Notes: a model not told the origin generated them from the letters alone. DNA of 64,000 nt from Brevibacillus laterosporus (GCA_007833815.1 CP033464.1:4520001-4584000), one strand, 5' to 3'; positions 17,299 through 25,561 are shown, numbered from the stretch's first letter. Numbers and translations are program-made.

Positions 17299-17685
17299 AT
17301 GTCCAGTAATCAAGTTTTAGAAGTGAAAATTGAGAATCTACACAGAGAACTCAATTCTTTCAAAGAGGAGACAAAAGAAGATATTCGAGATATTAATTTG
17401 AGTATTAAACAAAGCGAGAAGCTTTTTAATGATGCTATTGTGACTATGACCGAAAACATTACCAAGCTAACTACTATTGCTGACCAGCAACGTGAAGAGA
17501 TGCGTCAACAACGTGAGGAAATCAGGCTAATTCGAGAATCTAAGTCTTCTGAGATAAAAGTTTCTCAAGGTAATGATGAAAAGAAATGGTATCAAGAAAC
17601 CACTAATAAGTTGATTATGCTGATTGGCTTAATCCTCTGTGTATTACTCGGTTTGAATGCATCTGCTGTGAATTTTTTGCAATAA
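17299..17685 (+). CDS. XhlA-like lysis accessory protein
   Basis: The ATG at 17299 lies 8 bases after AAAGGAA; the TTG at 17281 precedes that site and is rejected. 128 residues: a long coiled coil (residues 5-95, with REEMRQQREEIRLIRES) then one C-terminal membrane segment (LIMLIGLILCVLLGLNASAV). This matches the hemolysin XhlA family, small membrane proteins that work with holin and amidase in phage lysis. The amidase gene follows 16 bases later. Confidence 0.75.
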   Translation: MSSNQVLEVKIENLHRELNSFKEETKEDIRDINLSIKQSEKLFNDAIVTMTENITKLTTIADQQREEMRQQREEIRLIRESKSSEIKVSQGNDEKKWYQETTNKLIMLIGLILCVLLGLNASAVNFLQ

Positions 17686-17701
17686 CTGGAGGCGATTATA
17701 T

Positions 17702-18478
17702 TTGAAAATGATTGAAAAACTACTTACCCCTAACGACTACTCCAGACCTCGTTTAAAAGTTAAAACGATCAAAGGAATTGTCATACATTGGGTAGCTGCA
17801 CCCATGCAAAAGGCAATTAATACATGGGGATTTTTTGAGAATCGTAAATTTGGAAAAACAAACTATGGATCAGCTCACTACATTATAGATTTAAATGGTG
17901 ATATTTTAAGATGCGTTCCTGAAAATGAAATGGCTTATCACGTAGGTTCAACTACATACACTACTTCTGCTTTGAAACGTTTAAGTACATATCCTAACAA
18001 CTGCACGATTGGCATTGAATGTAATCATATAGATATGAGTGGGAAGATGACTTCTGAAACTTATCAATCTCTTTTAGATTTCTGTGTACAGCTATTAAAG
18101 CGATATAACCTAACTGAAAATGATCTTTGGCTACATAAGGAAGTTGTTGGCTGGAAGGATTGTCACCGATGGTTTGTAAATAATCCTGATGAGTGGGCTT
18201 TGTTTAAAGAGAAAGTTGGACAAGAATTACACGGTGACACTTCTAAAAATACAGAAAATATTACAAAAGAAAAGGTGCTATATATCATGTCAAAATACTT
18301 TAAAGACATTCCTGAAAAGATGAAATGGGTTTCTGATCCTGCTGATCGTTTGTATGAGAAAGGCATTGTACTAGGAGATGAGAAAGGTAATTTACATCCA
18401 GATCAACCTGCTACTCGTGCAGAAGTAATCACTTTTATTGATCGGGCAGTTGAATATGTCCTGAAAGAAGTTAAATAA
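17702..18478 (+). CDS. Phage endolysin: amidase_2 with C-terminal SLH domain
   Basis: TTG start 9 bases after GGAGG. Residues 15-165 are an N-acetylmuramoyl-L-alanine amidase (T7 lysozyme/PGRP fold): zinc ligands H29 (GIVIHWVAAP), H145 (WLHKEVVGW) and C154 (KDCHRWF). Residues about 195-255 (FKDIPEKMKWVSDPADRLYE, then NLHPDQPATRAEVITFIDRA) form one S-layer homology domain, which binds secondary cell-wall polymer. The enzyme cuts host peptidoglycan at the end of the phage cycle. The SLH anchor suits an S-layer host such as Brevibacillus. Confidence 0.9.
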   Translation: MKMIEKLLTPNDYSRPRLKVKTIKGIVIHWVAAPMQKAINTWGFFENRKFGKTNYGSAHYIIDLNGDILRCVPENEMAYHVGSTTYTTSALKRLSTYPNNCTIGIECNHIDMSGKMTSETYQSLLDFCVQLLKRYNLTENDLWLHKEVVGWKDCHRWFVNNPDEWALFKEKVGQELHGDTSKNTENITKEKVLYIMSKYFKDIPEKMKWVSDPADRLYEKGIVLGDEKGNLHPDQPATRAEVITFIDRAVEYVLKEVK

Positions 18479-18509
18479 GAAGCAATTATTTAAAAAGGAG
18501 TATGATGAA

Positions 18510-18824
18510 ATGAGTATTTTATTAGGTCAAATCGTATTAGATGTAGCTCATCTTCTACTGTTAGCAGTAGGAACATGGGCTATTTTTTATTTAGTTACGT
18601 TTCTCAAAGGTAAAATCAAAAAAGAGCATGCACTACGTGCTGTGCAATATGTTGAACAAGCTTTTGTTCATTTGAAAGGTTCAGAGAAATACAATGAAGC
18701 TGTTACGTACTTTGTCGCTAGTATGGCTCGGAATAAAATTAAAGTAACTGATGAAGAAGTTAAAGGATTGATTGAATCTACCCTTTGCGAATGGAAAGAT
18801 GAATTGAACAAACAAATGAAGTAG
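18510..18824 (+). CDS. Phage holin, LLH family
   Basis: ATG after AAAAGGAG. 104 residues: one N-terminal membrane segment (HLLLLAVGTWAIFYLVTFL), then a charged helical region with AVQYVEQAFVHLKG and a C-terminal tail, matching the LLH holin family. It completes the XhlA-amidase-holin lysis cassette. A strong terminator follows. Confidence 0.8.
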   Translation: MSILLGQIVLDVAHLLLLAVGTWAIFYLVTFLKGKIKKEHALRAVQYVEQAFVHLKGSEKYNEAVTYFVASMARNKIKVTDEEVKGLIESTLCEWKDELNKQMK

Positions 18825-18833
18825 AGTAATTTA

Positions 18834-18868
18834 CCCCTTCTGGCTATATGCTGGAAGGGGATTTTTTT
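18834..18868 (+). terminator. Terminator of lysis cassette
   Basis: CCCCTTC pairs with GAAGGGG, followed by ATTTTTTT. It ends the rightward prophage transcription. Confidence 0.9.
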
Positions 18869-18890
18869 GTTTTTATAGGAATCTCCTATC

Positions 18891-19148
18891 CTATAAGTTG
18901 TACTTCATTATTACCTCAATGACTTCCTCGTAAATCTTTTTCCGATTCTCTTCTCTACGACAATTGATGCAGTATGGGTCTTTACAGAATTTCTTTAGAC
19001 GCTGAAATGTATTGTGCATTTCTTTTCCGCATTTGCATGAGTATACTAATTCACTTTTTTGATTCACATAGGAGCTTAACAGCCTACATTGATAACTCTC
19101 AAACCAACTTTTAACTTCGTCTTGTGTATATTGACCTTTAGCCACCAT
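18891..19148 (-). CDS. Small treble-clef zinc-finger-like protein
   Basis: 85 residues with AGAGGTG before the ATG. After a helical N-terminus with ESYQCRLLSSYVNQKSELV, the pattern CKCG, then CKDPYCINCR gives paired cysteine knuckles. The same module occurs at the N-terminus of, or repeated in, phage-associated homing-type nucleases. No nuclease domain is attached, so it is a stand-alone module or a remnant. It is the last gene before the conserved host genes and may mark the prophage edge. Confidence 0.55.
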   Translation of the reverse strand: MVAKGQYTQDEVKSWFESYQCRLLSSYVNQKSELVYSCKCGKEMHNTFQRLKKFCKDPYCINCRREENRKKIYEEVIEVIMKYNL

Positions 19149-19205
19149 AATTTCACCTCTTCATAGGTTGTCTGTTACAATAAAGAAAAAATGAGGAGGG
19201 ACATC

Positions 19206-19919
19206 ATGAAACGTCTACCGATTGCACTATTATTGGGCTTCACTCTTGTCGTAACAGGGTGTGGGACAAAAACAGCTCCAGCTACTGATCAGCAACAAAA
19301 TAACGCTACTTCTGGTCAAACCACCCCTACAGACAAAAAGGATGAAACTACTAAGCAGCCTAGTAAACAATATGATAAGGCTCCTGAGATGAAGATTGAT
19401 CCAAACAAAAATTATGAAGCCGTTGTGGAAACGAACAAAGGCTCATTTACCATCCAATTGTTTGCCAAAGACGCTCCTAAAACCGTCAATAGCTTTGTTT
19501 TTCTCGCAAACGATCATTTTTACGATGGGATAAAATTTCACCGCATCATCCAGAGCTTCATGATTCAGACTGGTGATCCAACTAGTCGGGGCGATAACAA
19601 TACCGTAGCAGATGGCACGGGTGGTCCAGGTTACTCTTTTGAAGATGAATTAAAAAATGGTCACTCCTATGATAAGGGTGTTGTAGCAATGGCTAATGCA
19701 GGTCCAAATACGAATGGTAGTCAGTTCTTCATTGGTTCTGGTGAAGATGTAAAAAATTTGGATAGCCAACCAAACTACACGATTTTCGGAAAAATAACAG
19801 CAGGTATCGATACCATAGACAAGATTGCAGCTACACCTGTAAAAGCAGGTGGATTCGGTGAAAATAGTACCCCAACCGAAACCATCACCATTCAAAAGAT
19901 TACAGTTACAGAAAAATAA
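19206..19919 (+). CDS. Cyclophilin-type peptidyl-prolyl isomerase lipoprotein
   Basis: The ATG at 19206 follows GAGGAGGG. The N-terminus is a lipoprotein signal with lipobox VTGC; a Thr/Gln-rich linker follows to about residue 60. Residues 70-235 are a cyclophilin domain with FHRIIQSFMIQTGDP, FEDELKN, VVAMANAGPNTNGSQFFI and YTIFGKI. It should catalyse proline isomerisation of exported proteins at the outer face of the membrane. Its terminator has been split by the IS3 element downstream. Confidence 0.9.
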   Translation: MKRLPIALLLGFTLVVTGCGTKTAPATDQQQNNATSGQTTPTDKKDETTKQPSKQYDKAPEMKIDPNKNYEAVVETNKGSFTIQLFAKDAPKTVNSFVFLANDHFYDGIKFHRIIQSFMIQTGDPTSRGDNNTVADGTGGPGYSFEDELKNGHSYDKGVVAMANAGPNTNGSQFFIGSGEDVKNLDSQPNYTIFGKITAGIDTIDKIAATPVKAGGFGENSTPTETITIQKITVTEK

Positions 19920-19931
19920 ACGTATCAAAAT

Positions 19932-19950
19932 AGAAAGCCCTTGGATTGCC
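19932..19950 (+). terminator. Left arm of cyclophilin-gene hairpin, interrupted
   Basis: AGAAAGCCCTTGGATTGCC here is complementary (one bulge) to the arm at 21677-21696. The two arms lie immediately outside the IS, separated only by the TACT loop and its 3-bp duplication. Confidence 0.75.
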
Positions 19951-20031
19951 TACTTGAACTGCCCCCCGTCAAGTAGACAATGGAAAAATAAAAGATCAGA
20001 CACCAACTATTCACTTAGGTTGGTGTCTTTC

Positions 20032-20835
20032 TTATGATGCTGAACTTTGAAGGTATTGCCTGTATTCCAAAGGTGTCATACAGTTTAGTCTTTTCTGGTA
20101 TCGATGGTTATTGTAGTAATTTATGTATTCCATAATTGCTACTTCCAGCTCTTTGTATGTATTGAATTTATTGAGATCATACATTTCGGATTTTATCATT
20201 CCCCAAAACGATTCCATCGGGCCATTGTCTATGCACCTAGATACCCTCGACATGCTTTGTATCATTCCTGCATCGTCCAGTTTTTTCTTGAATTTTTTGC
20301 TCGTATATTGGAACCCTCGGTCACTATGAAAGATAGGTTTAGCATTAGGATATGACTGATGTGCAATATCAAAAGTTCTAAAAACAAGTTCATTGTTGTT
20401 GGAATGCCCGATCACAAAAGAAACAATACTTTTATCTGACAAATCCAGGATTGCACTCAAATAAGCCTTGCTTTGAAGGCCATACTTCATTTCCGTCACG
20501 TCAGTGAGCCATTTTGTACCGAATCCATCGGATTCGAAATCTCTGTTCAAGACATTTTCCGTCGTAATTTCAGGCGTTGAAGGAATGTAATTCTTTTTCT
20601 TTCTGCGGCATACCGATTTTATTTGTAAGATACACATGAGTCTGTATATCCGTTTATGGTTAACAGTAAGATTGTGTTGTCGGTTTAGTTTGATTGTCAT
20701 CTGACGATATCCAAGGATTCCATCTCTTTCTTCATAGGCATCCTTAATCATGAGAAGCAACTCTTTGTTGAATTTCTCGTTATTACTTTCTTTCCTGTTT
20801 AGCCATTTATAATACGAAGAACGTTGAATCCCCAT
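20032..20835 (-). CDS. IS3-family transposase OrfB (DDE integrase core)
   Basis: 267 residues as written from ATG. It has an N-terminal HTH_21-like part (GYRQMTIKLNRQHNLTVNHK) and the rve integrase core with D (WLTDVTEMKYG), D (IFHSDRGFQYTS) and E (NGPMESFWGMIKSEMY). The frame is open upstream to the slippery site in orfA, so the active enzyme is probably an OrfAB fusion made by -1 frameshifting. It moves the IS by copy-out-paste-in transposition. Confidence 0.95.
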   Translation of the reverse strand: MGIQRSSYYKWLNRKESNNEKFNKELLLMIKDAYEERDGILGYRQMTIKLNRQHNLTVNHKRIYRLMCILQIKSVCRRKKKNYIPSTPEITTENVLNRDFESDGFGTKWLTDVTEMKYGLQSKAYLSAILDLSDKSIVSFVIGHSNNNELVFRTFDIAHQSYPNAKPIFHSDRGFQYTSKKFKKKLDDAGMIQSMSRVSRCIDNGPMESFWGMIKSEMYDLNKFNTYKELEVAIMEYINYYNNHRYQKRLNCMTPLEYRQYLQSSAS

Positions 20836-20921
20836 GTTTTCACAGAGTTGACTAATGGGATATAATTTACTGTCATGAAGATCGCGTATGGCAAAATATA
20901 CAGGTTCATATCGGACTTGGC

Positions 20922-21605
20922 TTAGAATCGCCCCCTTTGGATTTCGTCCAGCTTTTTTAGTAAGTCAATCTCCATTTGCTTTCTTCTGTTCTCAGCTTGA
21001 AGCAGCTTATTATGTGCCCTCAGTTTCTCCACTTCGGACATCTCATCTTCAGATTTTCGCTTTCCACGTTTATCCTGAAGTGCATCTACACCAGATTTAA
21101 TGTATTTATTTGTCCAAGAATAAACTTGCTGATAGGATACCTGAAATTTCTGTGCGGTTTGGGCATAATTGTGTTGATGTTCTATACAGAATCTTACGAT
21201 TTCAATTCTTTCCTTGTAAGTAGTTGCTCGTCCTTTTGTCATGATTGGCGTTCCTCCTGAGCCGGAAGCTTTCGGCTTCTCATGACCATTATACTTCAGG
21301 ATCCAGTTACGCAGTTGGCGGGTTGATTTGATGCCATATCTTTTACATATATCCATGTGAGAACCACGACTAGCCAGATAATCCTCGACAGCTGTTTTCT
21401 TTAATTCTGTGGAATAGGAGGAGTTCTTGGATGTATTGAGCAATCCGTTTGGACCTAATGATTGATAAGTTTGAAGCCATTGTTTAATAGATGGAAAGGA
21501 AACATCTAGAAGATTTGCTAAATGATTAAGCGAATCTTCCCCACGAAGATATTTTTCAATAGCTGCAATCTTTTCTGACCCAGATATTTTTGCTTTATGG
21601 GACAT
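20922..21605 (-). CDS. IS3-family OrfA (HTH DNA-binding, leucine zipper)
   Basis: 227 residues with two helix-turn-helix units (LANLLDVSFPSIKQWLQTYQ and FQVSYQQVYSWTNKYIKSG) and a C-terminal leucine zipper (KLRAHNKLLQAENRRKQMEI). An A AAA AAG slippery heptamer at 20958-20952 lies in the LLKK codons near the 3' end; a -1 shift there leads into OrfB without a stop. OrfA alone binds the IS ends and regulates transposition in this family. Confidence 0.92.
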   Translation of the reverse strand: MSHKAKISGSEKIAAIEKYLRGEDSLNHLANLLDVSFPSIKQWLQTYQSLGPNGLLNTSKNSSYSTELKKTAVEDYLASRGSHMDICKRYGIKSTRQLRNWILKYNGHEKPKASGSGGTPIMTKGRATTYKERIEIVRFCIEHQHNYAQTAQKFQVSYQQVYSWTNKYIKSGVDALQDKRGKRKSEDEMSEVEKLRAHNKLLQAENRRKQMEIDLLKKLDEIQRGRF

Positions 21606-21676
21606 AAAAATGCTCCTCCTTGTAAGGAAACAGTTATATTATTTCAACTGTCTACCACAAGGGGAGCATATCAACT

Positions 21677-21696
21677 GGCACATCCAAGGGCTTTCT
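21677..21696 (+). terminator. Right arm of the split cyclophilin-gene hairpin
   Basis: GGCACATCCAAGGGCTTTCT pairs with the arm at 19932-19950. Before insertion the two formed a stem of about 18 bp with the loop TACT. Confidence 0.75.
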
Positions 21697-22271
21697 GCAT
21701 AATGGTCCATAAATTCATAAAAAGTAGGATTCGTTCAATTTTTTTCAATATGATTTCATACGTTTTCCATGGGAATTAGAGGTACACCCGCCAATCTTCG
21801 GGATATTTCTTTGCAGGATAAACCACCTATTACCTTTCTATCTGCTCATTTTCTTCTTTATTCTGTTGTATTCGACCTTTCATTTCACATCATTTCCCCG
21901 TATCAATGTAAAGACATCCTCAGCCTCTATCCCTGTCCCATTCCTATTTTTTTGACCAACGAGTATAACAAATCTCCCCTTTTTTCTTTGTTCGTCGCTT
22001 ATTTTAAAAGGAAAACTTTTTCATTTACATGCCGATCCTCAATTTTTCAGCGTATCTCCTCTCGAAATTGTTTCCAATATCCTACTATTGTCCTAGGCTT
22101 TTCCCTATGACTAGAATGATTGAAGATAAAAAGACTCAACGGCATAAATTGAGGACAAAAATAAAAGGGCGTTTACCTCTACGTCCTTTTCTATTACATG
22201 AATAAATTGCCAAATTTGAAGTGTGGTGAAGCTGTGTAGGCTCCCGCCCGAACTATAAAGGAGGCACTCCC
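21697..22271. other. Long AT/pyrimidine-rich intergenic region
   Basis: About 575 bases without a supported gene. A 113-codon frame at 21769-22110 has no ribosome site and a pyrimidine-driven Ser/Phe/Ile composition, so I do not call it. The last 20 bases carry the ribosome site of the hydrolase gene. No riboswitch or tRNA is recognised. Confidence 0.5.
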
Positions 22272-23036
22272 TTGATATCAATAAGGACTTTACCCTTGAT
22301 CCGTATGACATTGCACGTTGGCCTGTTAGCCGGCGTTAGTTCTATTGCTTTTTTCTTTACGCCAGCAGGTGTTGCTGCACCTGCCATCCAACCTGTATCT
22401 GCTAACAAGGCAAAGGAACAACCCTCTTCCTATGCTTCCGCTCCTCAACAGCGTACAGCAAATTCGGAGTCTGTAGAGGAACCACCAGCAGAAGGCAGTT
22501 GGGAAAATATTCGGAAAGCCCAAGCCAAACTAAAAAAAGTGGGCTTCTATGATGGACCAATTGATGGGCGTTCCAGTGAAGAGCTAGGACAAGCAGTAGC
22601 TGCCTTTCAGCGTTTAAAGGGCATACCAGCAGATGGTTTGCTTACTGAAGAAACTTTTTCCTGGTTACAACAAAGCTCTAATATTCCCGGGGAAATTGAT
22701 ATGTTAGAGCGTCTGGTTTATGCGGAAAGTCGTGGTGAATCCTATGAAGGTAAGGTCGCTGTAGCAGCGGTTGTTTTAAATCGAGTCAAATCTGAGCAAT
22801 TTCCTTCTACTATAAAAGGGGTCATTTTTGCCCGAAATGCGTTTAGTGTTATTCAAAACGGTCGGTTGTCTTCAGCTAAAAACAAAGAAACCCAATTAGC
22901 TGTACGTGATGCTTTATTTGGAGAAGATCCCTCTCATGGGGCACTCTATTTTTACAATCCTGACATCTCTACCTCACGATGGATTTTCAGTCGGACAACA
23001 ACAGTTGTGATTGATAACCACGTGTTCGCTATTTAA
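22272..23036 (+). CDS. SleB/CwlJ-type cell-wall hydrolase with peptidoglycan-binding domain
   Basis: TTG start 7 bases after AAAGGAGG. Residues 1-36 are a signal or anchor. Residues about 75-140 are a peptidoglycan-binding repeat (AQAKLKKVGFYDGPIDGRSS, then RLKGIPADGLLTEETFSWL). Residues 148-254 are the Hydrolase_2 domain (RLVYAESRGESYEGKVAVAA, then ALYFYNPD, the latter carrying the conserved YNP). Such lytic transglycosylases degrade spore cortex during germination. No ypeB neighbour is present, so a SleB paralogue rather than SleB itself is possible. Confidence 0.85.
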   Translation: MISIRTLPLIRMTLHVGLLAGVSSIAFFFTPAGVAAPAIQPVSANKAKEQPSSYASAPQQRTANSESVEEPPAEGSWENIRKAQAKLKKVGFYDGPIDGRSSEELGQAVAAFQRLKGIPADGLLTEETFSWLQQSSNIPGEIDMLERLVYAESRGESYEGKVAVAAVVLNRVKSEQFPSTIKGVIFARNAFSVIQNGRLSSAKNKETQLAVRDALFGEDPSHGALYFYNPDISTSRWIFSRTTTVVIDNHVFAI

Positions 23037-23151
23037 TAAAAACAAGCTTACATGTGATTTCACACTCTTTTATTTTTCCTTTATTTTCAATTTATTTTTA
23101 TTTGCTATAGTAATTGCTAATCAGTCGTTTCAAATTTTGAGTATAATCTGG

Positions 23152-23288
23152 AGAACTGTTCTTCAGAGGTCTTATCACAAGTCCGGTTATTCGGGTGAGA
23201 GCGAATAAATTGATTTGTGAGTATACCTTCTCAAAACCCCCATATCCTCTGCACCCATTCAACGCCGGATGAGTGCTTTTTTTTTTTC
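23152..23288 (+). ncRNA. Candidate structured non-coding RNA, class unknown
   Basis: A TATAAT lies at 23142-23147. Downstream are nested stems: CAGAGG (23164) with CCTCTG (23246), TCACAA (23175) with TTGTGA (23215), TTATTCG (23187) with CGAATAA (23202). An excellent terminator follows: GCACCCAT with ATGAGTGC and a run of ten or more T. No reading frame fits. It ends 93 bases before the next gene, so it is either a stand-alone RNA or a leader that terminates early. Confidence 0.55.
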
Positions 23289-23380
23289 CATTTTTGCTCA
23301 CGCTTTTCCTTTTTTCTTGTTACAATAAAGAGTTAGAAAGATAAGATTGAACTAGGAGTCAAGCATAGAGGAGGCAGAAC

Positions 23381-23689
23381 ATGCGTTTATACAGCCAGTT
23401 TACCTTAGCCGAACTACAAGAAGAAATGGAAATGCTCCGTAAACAGATTGATGAAAAAAAGAAACAAGATGATCAAGTGAGCATTGGTATTCTTGAACAA
23501 AAATTTTTTATGGCTAAATCTTATTATGTGGGGACCCAAGAATTCCGTATTGGGAAATGCTATCAGGTACATGGACAACAAGAGCCCTTTGTCATCGAAT
23601 ATTTTAACGGTGTCTTTGCATGGGGAACCTTTCAACATAACAGAGAGGCGGAAGCTGTAGGTTTTCCAGTCGGTATGCTAGAGGAATAA
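23381..23689 (+). CDS. YfhH-like protein (DUF1811)
   Basis: ATG after GAGGAGG. 102 residues: an N-terminal helical hairpin (LAELQEEMEMLRKQIDEKKK) followed by a small beta domain (FRIGKCYQVHGQQEPFVIEY, GVFAWG), matching the YfhH family of Bacillales, whose role is unknown. A promoter-like TTACAAT lies about 60 bases upstream, so it probably does not depend on the RNA before it. Confidence 0.7.
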   Translation: MRLYSQFTLAELQEEMEMLRKQIDEKKKQDDQVSIGILEQKFFMAKSYYVGTQEFRIGKCYQVHGQQEPFVIEYFNGVFAWGTFQHNREAEAVGFPVGMLEE

Positions 23690-23717
23690 CTTTATGAGCA
23701 GAAAGTGAGACAAAATC

Positions 23718-24167
23718 ATGGATATCACCAGCTTACTTCTATTATTATTGCTAGGCTTGGCAATTGTAGGTAGTAATAATGCCGTAGCGATTGCGGTTTC
23801 TTTTTTACTATTTGTACGATTATTACAATTGGAGCGTGTTTTTCCGTTTTTAGAGCAAAACGGTTTGCATATTGGAATTATTATTTTAACCATTGGCGTC
23901 ATGACCCCTCTTGCTAGTGGCAAAATTACACCGCAGATGATTTGGGGCACGTTTACGAACTGGCAGTCGTTGCTAGCTGTAGTTATAGGAATTTTTGTTG
24001 CTTATTTAGGAGGAAGAGGCGCTGGACTCATGACGACTAACCCTGTTATTGTGACAGGGCTATTAGTTGGAACGATTGTCGGGGTATCACTGTTTAAGGG
24101 TGTTCCTGTTGGACCTTTAATCGCTGCTGGTATCGTATCATTGTTACTGCAAGTTTTACCGAAATAA
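23718..24167 (+). CDS. UPF0756 (DUF441) membrane protein
   Basis: 149 residues with four or five hydrophobic segments; GLHIGIIILTIGVMTPLASG and VAYLGGRGAGLMTTNPVIVT are typical of the DUF441/YtwI family of integral membrane proteins of unknown function. It lies 28 bases after the YfhH-like gene and may share its transcript. A strong terminator follows. Confidence 0.85.
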   Translation: MDITSLLLLLLLGLAIVGSNNAVAIAVSFLLFVRLLQLERVFPFLEQNGLHIGIIILTIGVMTPLASGKITPQMIWGTFTNWQSLLAVVIGIFVAYLGGRGAGLMTTNPVIVTGLLVGTIVGVSLFKGVPVGPLIAAGIVSLLLQVLPK

Positions 24168-24171
24168 AAAG

Positions 24172-24213
24172 AAAACAGGCTTCTGCCCTTTTTGGCGAGA
24201 AGCCTGTTTTCTT
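24172..24213. terminator. Terminator
   Basis: AAAACAGGCTTCT and AGAAGCCTGTTTT form a 13-bp perfect stem, with A-run and T-run on the two sides, so it can work in both directions. Confidence 0.9.
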
Positions 24214-24297
24214 TGCTTTTCTCTACTGATGTTGAATGTTCTTCTTGTAACAGGAGAAGCTAGCATTATCTGTAAAAGAAAGGATGTTCATGCCGTC

Positions 24298-25374
24298 ATG
24301 CCTACTTTTACAAAAAAACAAATTCTAAATAACATTCGCCATGAAGTAAAAGAAGCAAATGCAAATAATATTACTCGTACGAATGCCTATTACTCTTTTT
24401 ATCAAGCTTATCCTGAAATAGATTGGGCCTTGCTAGCTCATTTGGTCTCGCGTAACGGCGGATGGCAAATGACCGACTTACAAGGAGAATGGTTACCAAA
24501 ACTGTTACCACAACAAGAAATAGAAGATTTTTTTGCCTTTTTGGAGCGATGTAATTGGCTCATATTCCAGGATGCATACCCACAGTTATTGCTATATGCA
24601 GCCATGAAATCACATACACAGGATTTTTCCTCATGGTTACCTGAACTTGGTGTTTCTCAATTTATGATTCCTATTTGGTCTAGATTTTGGCACGCTTTTG
24701 GCCAACCTGAAAGGAAAGTATGGGAGCCTTTTGGTACCTTCATGAGAAATGAGCGTAATCTTTTAACCTGGGGACTCATTATTAACGAGCAAAATTACAT
24801 ACACCAGCGTGTCATTACTCATCCTTACTTTGTCACACATGTATTAGAACGACTCGACTTTACCTTACCTGCGATGTTTTCCTTAGAACAAGTACTATTC
24901 CCTTATCGAATGTCATGTAGCAATACCTATGACAAAATGTTAGGGCTTAGTGTCACGAATTTTGAGGAGCTATCCATTCGTATTCAGATCGGAAAAACCC
25001 TATATCATCACCTATTTGCTGATTTTGAGCGTTTGAAAGCTATCTGTCAGTTTTGTCGAGAGATTCCACATACAGGCTCAAGGGCTGATTACTGGCCTGA
25101 TAGATTTACTCCTAATAAAGCTGTAACATCTTCTAGTAACTATTCCCCCTCTCTCTCCTACAGCCCTGCATTGGAACAAGTGTGGCCACCAGTGCAGCAT
25201 ATGACTGCTGGAGGAATGGACTGGTTTTGTGACGTGTCTTGGTACGCTCAATTAGTGCAGGAAACGCTTTTACCAGTTATAGGGGAATCTGAATACAAAA
25301 CATCATTGGATATTATCAAAACAGGGACTCATTGGTTTTCTCCCTTTTTAAAAACAGGTCAGTGGTTTCATTAA
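24298..25374 (+). CDS. DUF2515 (YppC-like) protein
   Basis: The frame is open from an ATG at 24229, but that ATG has no ribosome site; AGAAAGG at 24277-24283 favours the ATG at 24298. About 358 residues, with NITRTNAYYSFYQAYPEIDW, LAHLVSRNGGWQMTDLQGEW and PFRxxxWEPFGTF-like landmarks of the DUF2515 family of spore formers (unknown role). It has no signal peptide and no catalytic motif that I can name. It stands alone between terminators. Confidence 0.75.
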   Translation: MPTFTKKQILNNIRHEVKEANANNITRTNAYYSFYQAYPEIDWALLAHLVSRNGGWQMTDLQGEWLPKLLPQQEIEDFFAFLERCNWLIFQDAYPQLLLYAAMKSHTQDFSSWLPELGVSQFMIPIWSRFWHAFGQPERKVWEPFGTFMRNERNLLTWGLIINEQNYIHQRVITHPYFVTHVLERLDFTLPAMFSLEQVLFPYRMSCSNTYDKMLGLSVTNFEELSIRIQIGKTLYHHLFADFERLKAICQFCREIPHTGSRADYWPDRFTPNKAVTSSSNYSPSLSYSPALEQVWPPVQHMTAGGMDWFCDVSWYAQLVQETLLPVIGESEYKTSLDIIKTGTHWFSPFLKTGQWFH

Positions 25375-25449
25375 AGACAACGAACATAACCATTATCTGA
25401 AATAGGATAACCGTTATCTTCCTATAGACTACGTGGAGTTATTATACGT

Positions 25450-25482
25450 AAAAAAGGAAAGCATCCGTACTAGGTTGCTTTC
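25450..25482 (-). terminator. Terminator of the minus-strand DUF1444 unit
   Basis: GGAAAGCA and TGCTTTCC pair; on the minus strand the stem is followed by TTTTTT. Confidence 0.8.
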
Positions 25483-25561
25483 CTCTGGAGTCTTTGCAAA
25501 CTTTTGCTAAAGATGAAGGCTGATAAACCTTCTACCTGTAGCAGTGATGTTATTTCTATGC

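Larger units (their letters stand above)
19955..21673 (-). mobile_element. IS3-family (IS150-like) insertion sequence, intact
   Basis: 1719 bp. The ends start TGAACTGCCCCCCGT (19955) and, on the other strand, TGATATGCTCCCCTTG (from 21673), both continuing to GTAGACA and GAAA: imperfect inverted repeats of about 30 bp. ACT flanks both sides (19952-19954 and 21674-21676) as a 3-bp target duplication. It carries orfA and orfB on the minus strand with an A AAA AAG slippery site at 20958-20952. The reading frames are uninterrupted, so it may be active. Confidence 0.9.

Noticed and set aside
1-19205. Prophage attachment sites
   Set aside because: The left end lies outside the window and no direct repeat could be tied to an integration event.
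21769-22110. 113-codon open frame after the IS
   Set aside because: No ribosome site, pyrimidine-biased composition and no recognisable motif; treated as non-coding.
22112-22271. Possible c-di-AMP or other riboswitch before the SleB-like gene
   Set aside because: GCCCGAAC and a few G-rich segments recall ydaO, but the order of conserved elements does not fit.
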